Origin: Gammaproteobacteria bacterium
GTDB lineage: Bacteria; Pseudomonadota; Gammaproteobacteria; Xanthomonadales; SZUA-36
Direction of reading: 5' to 3'
DNA: 64,000 nucleotides
Assembly: GCA_024279945.1 (NCBI GenBank)
Contig: JAJRRA010000077.1
Location: 1-64,000, forward strand
A program made the translations under genes and the position numbers. Under the pieces are notes generated by a model. It worked only from the letters and a program-made list of their open reading frames with translations. It had not been told where the DNA came from and made no database searches. Shown here in pieces: positions 16,665 to 24,338 of the stretch; positions within the stretch are counted from its first letter, which is position 1; the number at the start of each line of letters is the position of its first letter.

Positions 16665-18322
16665 GGACGTATTTCCCAGGGTGAAAGATCCAGCGAACCC
16701 ACGGCCACCAGGGCATCGCCCAGTTCCTGTTGTTCAGTCAGCAGTCCGATCAGCTTGAGGTGATGTGTCGAGGGTGTATCCAGTAATGCCTTAGTGACTT
16801 GTCCCTCTTCCAGCGTCAGTTGCAGGCGGGCCCTGCCGCGGGCGGTTTCCACGGTCGCTTCACCCTGTCCGGACAGATCGCCGACAGGGGCCAGCGCAGG
16901 CAACTCGATGGCGCCCGCCGCCTCAATAAGTGCCAGGCTGTGTGCTATCTCATCAAGGCGAACGCGTAGACGAGACAATACGTCCCCCCCTCTGTGGCTG
17001 GCGGGTGTGAAGCCCAGTGAGGTATAGGTATTGTCCAGGCTACGTGCGTCGTCGTTGATGCCTGCGCCACGCGCCACCGGGCCGCACAGTGCAACATCAT
17101 GTCCAAGTCGCCCTATCCCCGCCGTTCGGGATTTCAGTAAGGGTGTTCTGTGCAAGCGCTTAATCAAGGCGGATAATTCCGGCCTCAGCGCCATTATCTG
17201 TTGCAGGTTCGCATGCTGAATTCTCAGTTGCAGTGACGCGGCGCGTCGCAGTAGCCAGTCCAGTCTCGTTTGCTGCCCGAAAAGCGCTAGCCAGCCAAGA
17301 TGGCTAGCGACCCGTTCCCGTTCCAGTGCGCCGATGCATGCACGGGTGGTATCGGCAGATACTTCAGCCCCTGCGGCATTTCTCACTGCCCGGCAGGCAA
17401 GAAATTGATAGGCAACCGGGGCCAGTGGATCCATGCCGGTCAGTCGCCCGACGAGGTCCGATGTGTCTGTGGATGGGGGCTGGAGCAAATCTGTATTTTC
17501 AATCATTGAACGGGCCGTTGATCCTGCCACCGTGTTTCCATCGAGTGTCAGCATCAGCAACAGGCCACCTGGTAAACCTGGAAAAAATGGTCCGAAAGGT
17601 ACTTCGATCCATTCCATCGGTAAACCGTCAAGGCTGCGTGGCAGATCCCTGGTGACATCAACCATGGACATAAACGCCATGCCGGCATGATCCCTCTCAC
17701 CATGATCCATGCCTGCATGGTTCTTGTGGTCATGGCCCTTGTGCCCGTGATCCATCTGGCTGTGATTCATGCCACCATGCTCATGGGTCGCTGTACCTTG
17801 TGTCTCGGCGGGGATCAGCGTCATACCGCACTTGGGACAGGTACCCGGTTCGTCCTGTATAACTTCGGCATGCATTGGGCAGGTATACCGGATATGTGTT
17901 TGCAGTACCGCTGCATGGAAATCGGATACGTCTGGATGGAAAGCGCCGCCGGCAAATACTTTTCGAAGTTGCCGTACTCCTTCAAGCAGGCCTTGCTGTG
18001 AAAGCCCTGCGATAACATCAGCCGGGGGCAAGGGAGAGAGGTCTTCTGTACCCATAGCAAAAATCGCCCGTGGGCGCATCATCTGGGCGTAAATGACCGT
18101 GGCAGCCTCACGCAGAGCAAGGGGGATTTCACCGATCAGCAGCAGTACGCTGGCGTGGCGCGGGTTGCTTAGCACCTGTATTCCTGCCGCTGCGATATCC
18201 AGTCCATGGGTTCGGGCAATTTCAGGGCTGGGAATCAGGAAAGCGCCGAGGTCCCGCGCCATCGAGGCAGCAAGCAGTCGACGCACCCCGGACAGGGTTC
18301 CCTGACGGGCACCGGTAATCAT
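16661..18322 (-). CDS. NuoB-like / heavy-metal-binding / NuoD-like fusion protein
   Basis: 553 residues. Residues 1-140 match NuoB around SNPRHASVLLLIGEIP and RPRAIFAMGTED, but contain no cysteine at all, so cluster N2 cannot form there. Residues 146-171 are a classic heavy-metal-binding domain of the CopA/CusB-associated type (YTCPMHAEV, then TCPKCGMTLIP; Cys148, Cys162, Cys165). Residues 179-215 are a His/Met-rich linker with repeated GMDHG/GHDH-like units. Residues 235-553 match NuoD: VPFGPFFPGLPGG, ERERVASHLGWL, RTAGIGRLGHDVAL, ATVETARG and the final VGSLDLSPWEI. The NuoD quinone motif GPQHPSTHG is GPFFPGLPGG here, so the histidines are gone, and no NiFe-hydrogenase cysteine pairs exist. 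No NuoC part is present. The start directly follows the nuoA stop (TAGATG). Confidence 0.85.
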   Translation of the reverse strand: MITGARQGTLSGVRRLLAASMARDLGAFLIPSPEIARTHGLDIAAAGIQVLSNPRHASVLLLIGEIPLALREAATVIYAQMMRPRAIFAMGTEDLSPLPPADVIAGLSQQGLLEGVRQLRKVFAGGAFHPDVSDFHAAVLQTHIRYTCPMHAEVIQDEPGTCPKCGMTLIPAETQGTATHEHGGMNHSQMDHGHKGHDHKNHAGMDHGERDHAGMAFMSMVDVTRDLPRSLDGLPMEWIEVPFGPFFPGLPGGLLLMLTLDGNTVAGSTARSMIENTDLLQPPSTDTSDLVGRLTGMDPLAPVAYQFLACRAVRNAAGAEVSADTTRACIGALERERVASHLGWLALFGQQTRLDWLLRRAASLQLRIQHANLQQIMALRPELSALIKRLHRTPLLKSRTAGIGRLGHDVALCGPVARGAGINDDARSLDNTYTSLGFTPASHRGGDVLSRLRVRLDEIAHSLALIEAAGAIELPALAPVGDLSGQGEATVETARGRARLQLTLEEGQVTKALLDTPSTHHLKLIGLLTEQQELGDALVAVGSLDLSPWEIRP

Positions 18323-18685
18323 CTATTGCCTCCGCAGTGCACCCTGACTCCAGCCATATAACAAACCCAGAAACAGGATGGCCAGAAAGACCCCCATATC
18401 CAGCAGGGCAACCACACCTACCTGTTTGTACACCACCGCCCATGGATACATGTAGGCCATCTCCATATCAAAGGCCAGAAACAACAGTGCATAGCCATAA
18501 TAACGAGCGTGATAGCGCACCCACACCGGATCCCGGGATAATTGACCAGCCGTTGCGGGTACGTCCTTACCCGGTTCCTGGCGAGTCTTGCCCAGGGTCC
18601 GGGTAATTACATACAGGCTTAGCGCCAAACCGACCGTTCCAGCAACAAGACCCAGCAATAGCCCATATTGTTCAAGAGTGCTCAT
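18323..18685 (-). CDS. nuoA: complex I-like subunit A
   Basis: 120 residues, three membrane helices, usual NuoA size. The conserved block around helix 2 is clear: RYYGYALLFLAFDMEMAYMY followed by PWAV, with the acidic pair of FDMEM. The conserved YECG cysteine motif in the preceding loop is missing (ATAGQLSRDPVW). That cysteine lies near the quinone channel in complex I, so its loss agrees with the changes in the H and B-D proteins. MSTLEQYG at 18685 is the natural start; a longer open frame upstream has no NuoA similarity. It is the first gene of the eight-gene-equivalent operon. Confidence 0.88.
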   Translation of the reverse strand: MSTLEQYGLLLGLVAGTVGLALSLYVITRTLGKTRQEPGKDVPATAGQLSRDPVWVRYHARYYGYALLFLAFDMEMAYMYPWAVVYKQVGVVALLDMGVFLAILFLGLLYGWSQGALRRQ

Positions 18686-18902
18686 TTTAAATCGCCATCT
18701 GCTCCGTCCGGAATCAATCAGAACTGCCTTGGTGCATAAAAACCATTCGGTCTCTGCATTAAGATACAACAGAATTGCGAATGTTTGAGGTTCCTGCACA
18801 AATAGTATAAAAGTGTCGCCCGAGACGATACCCAGAGCATAGTCAAGGAACCCTATTAATGACTCCAATCAAATTTCTTCACACAATACTTGCCTACACC
18901 AC

Positions 18903-19025
18903 CACTGCACCAACAAAACCGGTGGTGATGTACTGGCCATCGCACATAACGGCAACCTCTCCAACGGTATCATGTTTCCGCTGGAGCGCAGTGCGACGGC
19001 AGAAAGCTGGATAAGGGATACGTGA
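18903..19025 (+). pseudogene. DUF3604 gene remnant
   Basis: Read in one frame, the stretch gives [23 protein letters not shown], an almost perfect copy of the central DUF3604 signature ([16 protein letters not shown]). About ten residues later similarity ends, and a TGA follows at 19023-19025. Only about 40 of the family's roughly 600 residues remain, with no start codon or ribosome binding site. From general knowledge, DUF3604, PpiC and HupE genes are often neighbours in Gammaproteobacteria, so this is probably the decayed first gene of the ppiC-hupE operon, disrupted where the nuo-like operon now begins. Confidence 0.7.
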
Positions 19026-19084
19026 CGGAACGCACTTACAGTTCACCGATCTGGTATTCTCCGAAAAGCCAAGCTGGAGTTACG

Positions 19085-19969
19085 GTGTTGAAGAAATGGT
19101 TGCGCGAGCCCCTGTTGCATTTTTTGCTGATCGGGGCCGCGATCTTTCTTCTTTACGGCCTGCAAAATGACCAGGCTGCCGAAGACGACAATCGTATTAC
19201 GATTACTGAGGCGGATGTTGACCGTCTGCTTAGCCTGTGGGAAAAGCGCTGGAAACGCCTGCCGACCCGCTCAGAACTCGATGGAATAATTGAAGCGCAG
19301 ATTCGTGAGGAAGTGTATTACCGTGAAGCGTTGGCGATGGGCCTGGAGCAGAATGACTCGGTTGTTCGCCGGCGACTGGCGCAAAAACTGGAATTTATTT
19401 TTTCTGACATCGCTTCGCAAGCTGAGCCCACGGACACCGAGCTTGAGGACTACCTTGAGACACATCCGCGGCAATTTGAAATACCGGGACGGATCAGCTT
19501 CGTTCAGATCTATCTGAATGCTGACCAGCGTGGCGAGCAGGTGGATGAAGACGCGGCGCGTTTGCTCGATGAACTGAAGAAAGCGGATCAGGCACTTGAT
19601 CTTTCTACCGTTGGCGATGCGTTCATGTTTGGTCAACTGCATCACGATCTCAGTAAACATCAGGTGGCACGCCTGTTCGGCAAGGAATTTGCAGAACAAA
19701 TTTTTGAGTTACCCGTTGGTGAATGGTGCGAAGCACTGGTTTCCGGCTATGGCCTGCACCTGGTTCGGGTCGATAAAAAAACGGCCGCCGTCACGCCACC
19801 GTTGAATGAAGTTCGCGCCAGGGTATTCAATGAATGGCAGACCCGCCAGCGCGATATGATGAATGAGCAGTTCTATCAGAATCTGCGAGCCCACTACGAT
19901 GTGGTTATTGAGGACTTTGCTGAAAATGAAGGCGGGGCTGGTGCCACGGATTCGGGCATCGGACAATGA
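19085..19969 (+). CDS. membrane-anchored PpiC-type (parvulin) peptidyl-prolyl isomerase
   Basis: About 294 residues. An N-terminal anchor (REPLLHFLLIGAAIFLLYGL) is followed by a SurA/PpiD-like chaperone arm, then a parvulin-like domain around residues 125-240 (ISFVQIYLN, LPVGEWCEALVSGYGLHLV). GTG 19085 is preferred because GGAG stands 5 bases upstream and because relatives begin with LREPLLHFLL-like residues. A GTG at 19022 would overlap the DUF3604 remnant. The protein would face the periplasm. Its stop overlaps the hupE start by 4 bases, so the two are translated together and may function together in assembling or delivering a membrane or metal protein. Confidence 0.83.
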   Translation: MLKKWLREPLLHFLLIGAAIFLLYGLQNDQAAEDDNRITITEADVDRLLSLWEKRWKRLPTRSELDGIIEAQIREEVYYREALAMGLEQNDSVVRRRLAQKLEFIFSDIASQAEPTDTELEDYLETHPRQFEIPGRISFVQIYLNADQRGEQVDEDAARLLDELKKADQALDLSTVGDAFMFGQLHHDLSKHQVARLFGKEFAEQIFELPVGEWCEALVSGYGLHLVRVDKKTAAVTPPLNEVRARVFNEWQTRQRDMMNEQFYQNLRAHYDVVIEDFAENEGGAGATDSGIGQ

Positions 19970-20952
19970 TTCAAAGAGCGCTTATCGCCCTGCTGTTGCT
20001 TGTCTCAGCAGGCAGTTCTTATTCTGATGAAATTCGACCGGGCTACCTGGAAATCAGGGAAAGCAGCGCGGATGTTTTTTCTGTATTATGGAAAGTGCCG
20101 GCCAAAGGCGACCGGAAACTGAGCCTGCAGGCCCGGCTACCGGAAAACTGCGAGGACAGAACACAGGCGAATACGCAATTTGTCGGTGGCGCATACCTTC
20201 AGCGCTGGGTGGTGGTATGCAGGGGTGGACTGCTGGAAAAAACACTTTCAATCAACGGCCTTAAATCCACCAGCACCGATGTCCTGCTGCGACTGGAGTT
20301 TCTGGACGGAACCTCACAATCCGTACTGCTGACACCAACCAAAGAAAGCTTCCGGATTCCCGCCAGGCCGGGTTCGCTGCAAATCATGGGTACCTACACC
20401 TGGCTGGGTATTACCCATATCCTGATGGGTGTGGATCATTTGTTGTTTGTCTTTGCGCTGTTGATCATCGTCAACGGCAAGCGGCGGCTGTTATGGACCA
20501 TCACGGCCTTCACGCTGGCCCACAGCCTGACACTGGCCGGCGCAACGCTGGGTCTTTTACGTGTTCCTCAGCAGCCGGTGGAAGCCGTTATTGCTTTGAG
20601 CATTCTGTTCCTGGCTATCGAGATCGTGCATGGCAAGCAGGGCAGAACAGGTGCGGCAGCGCGCTGGCCCTGGCTGGTGGCCTTTGTATTCGGACTCCTG
20701 CACGGTTTTGGTTTTGCCGGGGCGCTGGCGGAAGTGGGCTTACCTGAGCAGGCCATCCCCATCGCCCTGGTGTTCTTCAACGTCGGTGTGGAAATGGGGC
20801 AGTTGATATTTGTTGCAACGGTCCTTTCCCTGGGTTATGTGTTACACAAGCTGAAACAACCGAAGCTGCTGAACTGGTCTGAGACCATCGCCATTTATGC
20901 AATCGGCGGCCTTTCTTCCTTCTGGCTATTTGAGCGCATCAGTGCTTTTTAG
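19966..20952 (+). CDS. HupE/UreJ-family membrane protein
   Basis: 328 residues. A signal peptide (residues 1-20) is followed by an exported domain of about 120 residues, then about seven membrane helices of the HupE/UreJ_2 type. The family signature is seen as THILMGVDHLLFVFALLIIV, with TLAHSLTLAGATLG and FGLLHGFGFAG further on. Histidines in these helices are thought to bind transition metals, and HupE/UreJ relatives are linked to nickel or cobalt uptake. No hydrogenase or urease genes are in the window. It is coupled to the PpiC gene by a 4-base overlap and converges on the DinB-like gene with a 27-base overlap. Confidence 0.85.
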   Translation: MIQRALIALLLLVSAGSSYSDEIRPGYLEIRESSADVFSVLWKVPAKGDRKLSLQARLPENCEDRTQANTQFVGGAYLQRWVVVCRGGLLEKTLSINGLKSTSTDVLLRLEFLDGTSQSVLLTPTKESFRIPARPGSLQIMGTYTWLGITHILMGVDHLLFVFALLIIVNGKRRLLWTITAFTLAHSLTLAGATLGLLRVPQQPVEAVIALSILFLAIEIVHGKQGRTGAAARWPWLVAFVFGLLHGFGFAGALAEVGLPEQAIPIALVFFNVGVEMGQLIFVATVLSLGYVLHKLKQPKLLNWSETIAIYAIGGLSSFWLFERISAF

Positions 20953-21462
20953 GGTATTCACTTGTTGATCCTGGCTTGAGCGATGCCGCAGAGTTGAAGG
21001 AGCAACGCCGAAGTCCTCATCCAATTTGATCCCCTGTAATCTGCAGATGATCGCGACGATGGCATAGTGATGGACTGTGTGGCTCAACAGGAACTCCAGT
21101 TCCCGAACGATGGAGGTGGCGGCGAGGCCCTTGCCATCATCGCGGGCTATAGACAGATACATACCATTGGAGCGCCATAACAGCTTTTTGATTTCGCTGC
21201 GGATTCTTGATGTTTCGGCTACCGCATAGCTGCGGTCCTGCTCCAGGCGGATATCGCGCTGGCGTGCGGCATAGTCGATGCAGCCGCTGTCCAGCCCCTG
21301 CAAAAAGCAACTGTAGTGGTCCAGATTGTGGCGAAAGTGCATGCCGATGGTGCTGCCAAATACAACATCCACTGGACGGTTGAAGGCCGAATCACTGAGT
21401 TGTTGCAACAGCATTTCCCCCTGTCGCAAGGCTTCAACGCTGTCGTTTATTTTAGTTTTCAT
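20926..21462 (-). CDS. DinB-superfamily protein
   Basis: 178 residues of the DinB/YfiT four-helix-bundle type. Metal-ligand histidines are in MHFRHNLDHY (around residues 41-49) and in LLSHTVHHYAIVA. Members often bind a divalent metal and act as thiol transferases or are of unknown role. It overlaps the upstream acyltransferase gene by 4 bases (ATGA), so both are in one operon. The 3' end overlaps hupE on the other strand by 27 bases. No specific reaction can be assigned. Confidence 0.75.
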   Translation of the reverse strand: MKTKINDSVEALRQGEMLLQQLSDSAFNRPVDVVFGSTIGMHFRHNLDHYSCFLQGLDSGCIDYAARQRDIRLEQDRSYAVAETSRIRSEIKKLLWRSNGMYLSIARDDGKGLAATSIVRELEFLLSHTVHHYAIVAIICRLQGIKLDEDFGVAPSTLRHRSSQDQQVNTLKSTDALK

Positions 21463-23264
21463 AACGAGATCTGCGACAGGGCTTGCGGAATAATTTCAGG
21501 TGTATTATTTAGGATGGCGCCGGGTGAATAAGCAAGATATTCAGTGGTCGCTTCTCCCAGAAATGTTGCCAGCAATTTCTCGGGTACCTTCTCCATGTCA
21601 ACCATTAACAACAACCCGGGTGTGTTGTTGAAATTAGGGTCAACCGCGACGCTGTAAAATTTTGCCCCCAGCTTATGGTACAGCTTGAGCAGAACCGGTA
21701 AATCTTTGCCTTCGTCATCAAGGCCGCGCACACAGGCTGACAAGTCTTTCAGGCTGATCGTTGCCCTGGTTGGTCGGTAATCAAGCCATTCGGGGTGCAG
21801 GGAACCGGGCAATGCGTGGCGCGCATGTACGTGCGGTGACTGCTCGATCAACGCATCGCACATCAGGGCCACGGCACGGTCGTCATACTGCCGTGATAAT
21901 GAAACCGTGCCATAAAGACGGCGATACCGGGGGTGTGCGACCAGGTAGCGGCCAATGCCCATCCACAACAGGTAGAGGGAATGAAAGCTTTTTTGATGTT
22001 CCGGTACAACGAATGAACGTCCCAGTTCCAGTGCAGGTGGCATAGTGTCGAAAAATGCGTCTTCGAATTCAAACATTTGGGACAGGTAAACGCCTGCTGC
22101 TCCCCGCTGACGGAGTATGTCGGTCCTTCCCATCCGGTATGCACCCACCAGCGAATGTTTCTCCTTGTCCCAAACGAATAGTTGCACATAGATTTGGTCA
22201 TAGTCATCCTCATCACGAGGCTGACCGCTGCCCTCGTCGTGCAGGCGGAAAACCCGCTCCCGTTCTCGTGCGATGTCTTTCATTAGCAGGGGGATTTGCC
22301 GGGCCTGTGCGTAGAAGACAGAAAATTTCCTGAAGTCGAGCAAATGTTGTTTTTCAGGCAAAGCTCGAAGTTCTTGCTCGATCAGAGACGGGGCACTGAG
22401 TGCTGCCAAAGGTGCTTGCTGAGCAACGGCGGGCACGGTTGCTGTCCGTCCGGTTTTCAATTCCAGCAGATAAGTCATCAGCCGCGCGTAGCGGGTGAGC
22501 GCCTGTCCATCCATGTGACGCCACGCCGCCGGGGGAATGGCACGCCCAACCCGAAAGTGTATTTTTTTCCCTTTCAGGCGAAGAAATTCCCGCGGAAGCA
22601 ATAACAGTTTGGAACGATCCCACAAACCGCCCAGGGCCTGAAACAGGCGGCTGTTTGCACCACTGAAAAATACCGGGAGCAGTGCTGCGCCACTGCGGTT
22701 GGCGAGGTGCCCGACAATGCGGTTCCAGTTCGCATCATGAATCCGCTTGCCACCTCGCGGGCGGAATGAAACGCGGCCCGCAGGAAAGATCACCAGCAGA
22801 CCGCCCTGTGCCAGATGTGTTTCACACTGGCGAATGGATAAGAGGTTATGTTGGCTTACTTTGAGCGGATTCGTCGCGATAAACAGGGGCCGTAACTCCC
22901 GAAAGACCTGTAGCCCGGTGTTGGCGAGAAATTTGATGTCAGTCCGAATGGACTTGAGTGCGTGTGCAAGAGCCAGTGCTTCAACTCCACCGTAAGGATG
23001 ATTACAAACCACCAGCAGGGATCCGGACGATGGGATGCAGCCTTCGAGTTGCCCCGGGCTTGGTTCCACGGTCAGGTCAAGTGCCGCTAAACTCTGTTCG
23101 ATAAATTCAAATGGCTCAAGCCCCTGCAGGTGATGCTTACGGTAGATCTGATCCAGCCCCTGTATCCCCAGCAAGCGGTCAAGCACGGGCGCTGAATGTG
23201 TCAGCCACGCAGGAGTCTTGTTTGGCGCCAGTGCGCGCAGGCTGATTCCCGGGTGCGTTCTCAT
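21459..23264 (-). CDS. olsF: bifunctional acyltransferase, OlsF-like (PlsC-type plus GNAT/OlsB-type domains)
   Basis: About 601 residues. The N-terminal half is a glycerophosphate-type acyltransferase with NHPYGGVE (Asn88, His89) and LVIFPAGRVSF. The C-terminal half, from about residue 320, resembles OlsB/hemolysin-type N-acyltransferases (LVGAYRMGRTD, ALELGRSFVVPEHQ, LYGTVSLSRQYDD). A single protein with both activities is the OlsF type, known from Serratia to make ornithine lipid: the C-terminal half attaches a 3-hydroxyacyl chain to ornithine, the N-terminal half adds the second chain. ATG 23264 has GGAG 9 bases upstream; a GTG at 23279 is the alternative. Ornithine lipids replace phospholipids under phosphate limitation. 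Confidence 0.75.
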   Translation of the reverse strand: MRTHPGISLRALAPNKTPAWLTHSAPVLDRLLGIQGLDQIYRKHHLQGLEPFEFIEQSLAALDLTVEPSPGQLEGCIPSSGSLLVVCNHPYGGVEALALAHALKSIRTDIKFLANTGLQVFRELRPLFIATNPLKVSQHNLLSIRQCETHLAQGGLLVIFPAGRVSFRPRGGKRIHDANWNRIVGHLANRSGAALLPVFFSGANSRLFQALGGLWDRSKLLLLPREFLRLKGKKIHFRVGRAIPPAAWRHMDGQALTRYARLMTYLLELKTGRTATVPAVAQQAPLAALSAPSLIEQELRALPEKQHLLDFRKFSVFYAQARQIPLLMKDIARERERVFRLHDEGSGQPRDEDDYDQIYVQLFVWDKEKHSLVGAYRMGRTDILRQRGAAGVYLSQMFEFEDAFFDTMPPALELGRSFVVPEHQKSFHSLYLLWMGIGRYLVAHPRYRRLYGTVSLSRQYDDRAVALMCDALIEQSPHVHARHALPGSLHPEWLDYRPTRATISLKDLSACVRGLDDEGKDLPVLLKLYHKLGAKFYSVAVDPNFNNTPGLLLMVDMEKVPEKLLATFLGEATTEYLAYSPGAILNNTPEIIPQALSQISL

Positions 23265-23381
23265 CCGCTTGGTCTCCACTGCTCACTACGGGTTGCGTGT
23301 CGTTAGCTGTCCCTGAATCAAGATCGGCTTAACGGCCAGTTTCTTTCAATTTGTTCAGAGCACGGCGGAATCAGTAGTAGG

Positions 23382-24113
23382 TCAGCCGGGCTCTTTCGGC
23401 GCCCGCAAGAACCAGAGTTGATACAACGAGATCAGGATCTGCCCCGCCCATGCGAAAGCGAGCAACGCACCGCCCGTCAACACGGTATAAGCATAAATCG
23501 GGTCCCACTTGGTGAGAAACCAGGCGAGGATGTCAGCGAAAACAGCCAGGAAAGGTAGCACGATCAGGGTCGCTTTGAGCCAGTTGTTTAAAATGGTCAG
23601 GCGAAAAATAAAGCCTATTCCCAGGGCGACGAGCCCGATCCCAAACAGGTGGATATGGGACAGTTTCACCAGGGTGAGCAGGGATTCACCCGTATCTACG
23701 TTCGCCACTTTCTTTATGCCTTCGTAGGTGGAGAGGTCAGGGATATCCAATCCTGAGGCCGGGCTATGGCAATGCAGGCATGACTTTTTCAGGATTGGGA
23801 GAATGGTATCGGTATAAGCTTTCCGGGGCGCTGCGTCTTTCAGCCAGGCCACAATTTCGTGGCGGTCATTTACCTTGAGTATGAAGTCAGCCATTGGGCC
23901 GCGAATGGCAGCCTCCAGTCGTGTACCGCTGCGGTTGCCGTAGTAAGTGTCAACGATGTCTTCGACTGACAGTCCGGGTTTCCCATCATCTCCCTGATGA
24001 GTTTCATACAAATACGACAGCGCCATCAGATAGCCGGTTCCCATGAGTATAAGAAATCCTGTGTAGAGCAGTTTTTCGCTTAGGTGGCAATCAGAGAAAC
24101 AACGCTGTTTCAT
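23382..24113 (-). CDS. multi-pass membrane protein with one c-type heme motif
   Basis: 243 residues. One membrane helix at residues 14-34, a periplasmic domain of about 110 residues, then three helices (about 149-172, 176-198, 207-233). The soluble part carries CLHCH (Cys112, Cys115, His116), a covalent heme-binding motif, followed by SPASGLDIPDLSTYEGIKKV, like planctomycete-type cytochrome c domains. It is not a recognised oxidase subunit. It is divergent from soeA with a 225-base AT-rich gap, so an electron-transfer role near the sulfite-oxidising enzyme is possible but unproven. Confidence 0.7.
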   Translation of the reverse strand: MKQRCFSDCHLSEKLLYTGFLILMGTGYLMALSYLYETHQGDDGKPGLSVEDIVDTYYGNRSGTRLEAAIRGPMADFILKVNDRHEIVAWLKDAAPRKAYTDTILPILKKSCLHCHSPASGLDIPDLSTYEGIKKVANVDTGESLLTLVKLSHIHLFGIGLVALGIGFIFRLTILNNWLKATLIVLPFLAVFADILAWFLTKWDPIYAYTVLTGGALLAFAWAGQILISLYQLWFLRAPKEPG

Positions 24114-24338
24114 AGATACATTTCCTGTTAACTACACTAGTTTGTTCCAATATAACCCCTGGCTCAACTTTTATTCCTGACCAATACAGGGATGAGCGAT
24201 TCGAAGTATTCTTTCGTATATTAGAAAATAGTGATATTTTTATTAGAACTAAAAGTTATTGTTGACAACGATATACTAATTAGCCGGAAAGACTGTTCGA
24301 TTTAGCGACCACGATACGACCCCATACGGATCTAATCT

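Noticed and set aside
18686-18868. Longer upstream start for nuoA
   Set aside because: The extra 61 residues have no NuoA similarity and no ribosome site; MSTLEQYG gives a normal length.
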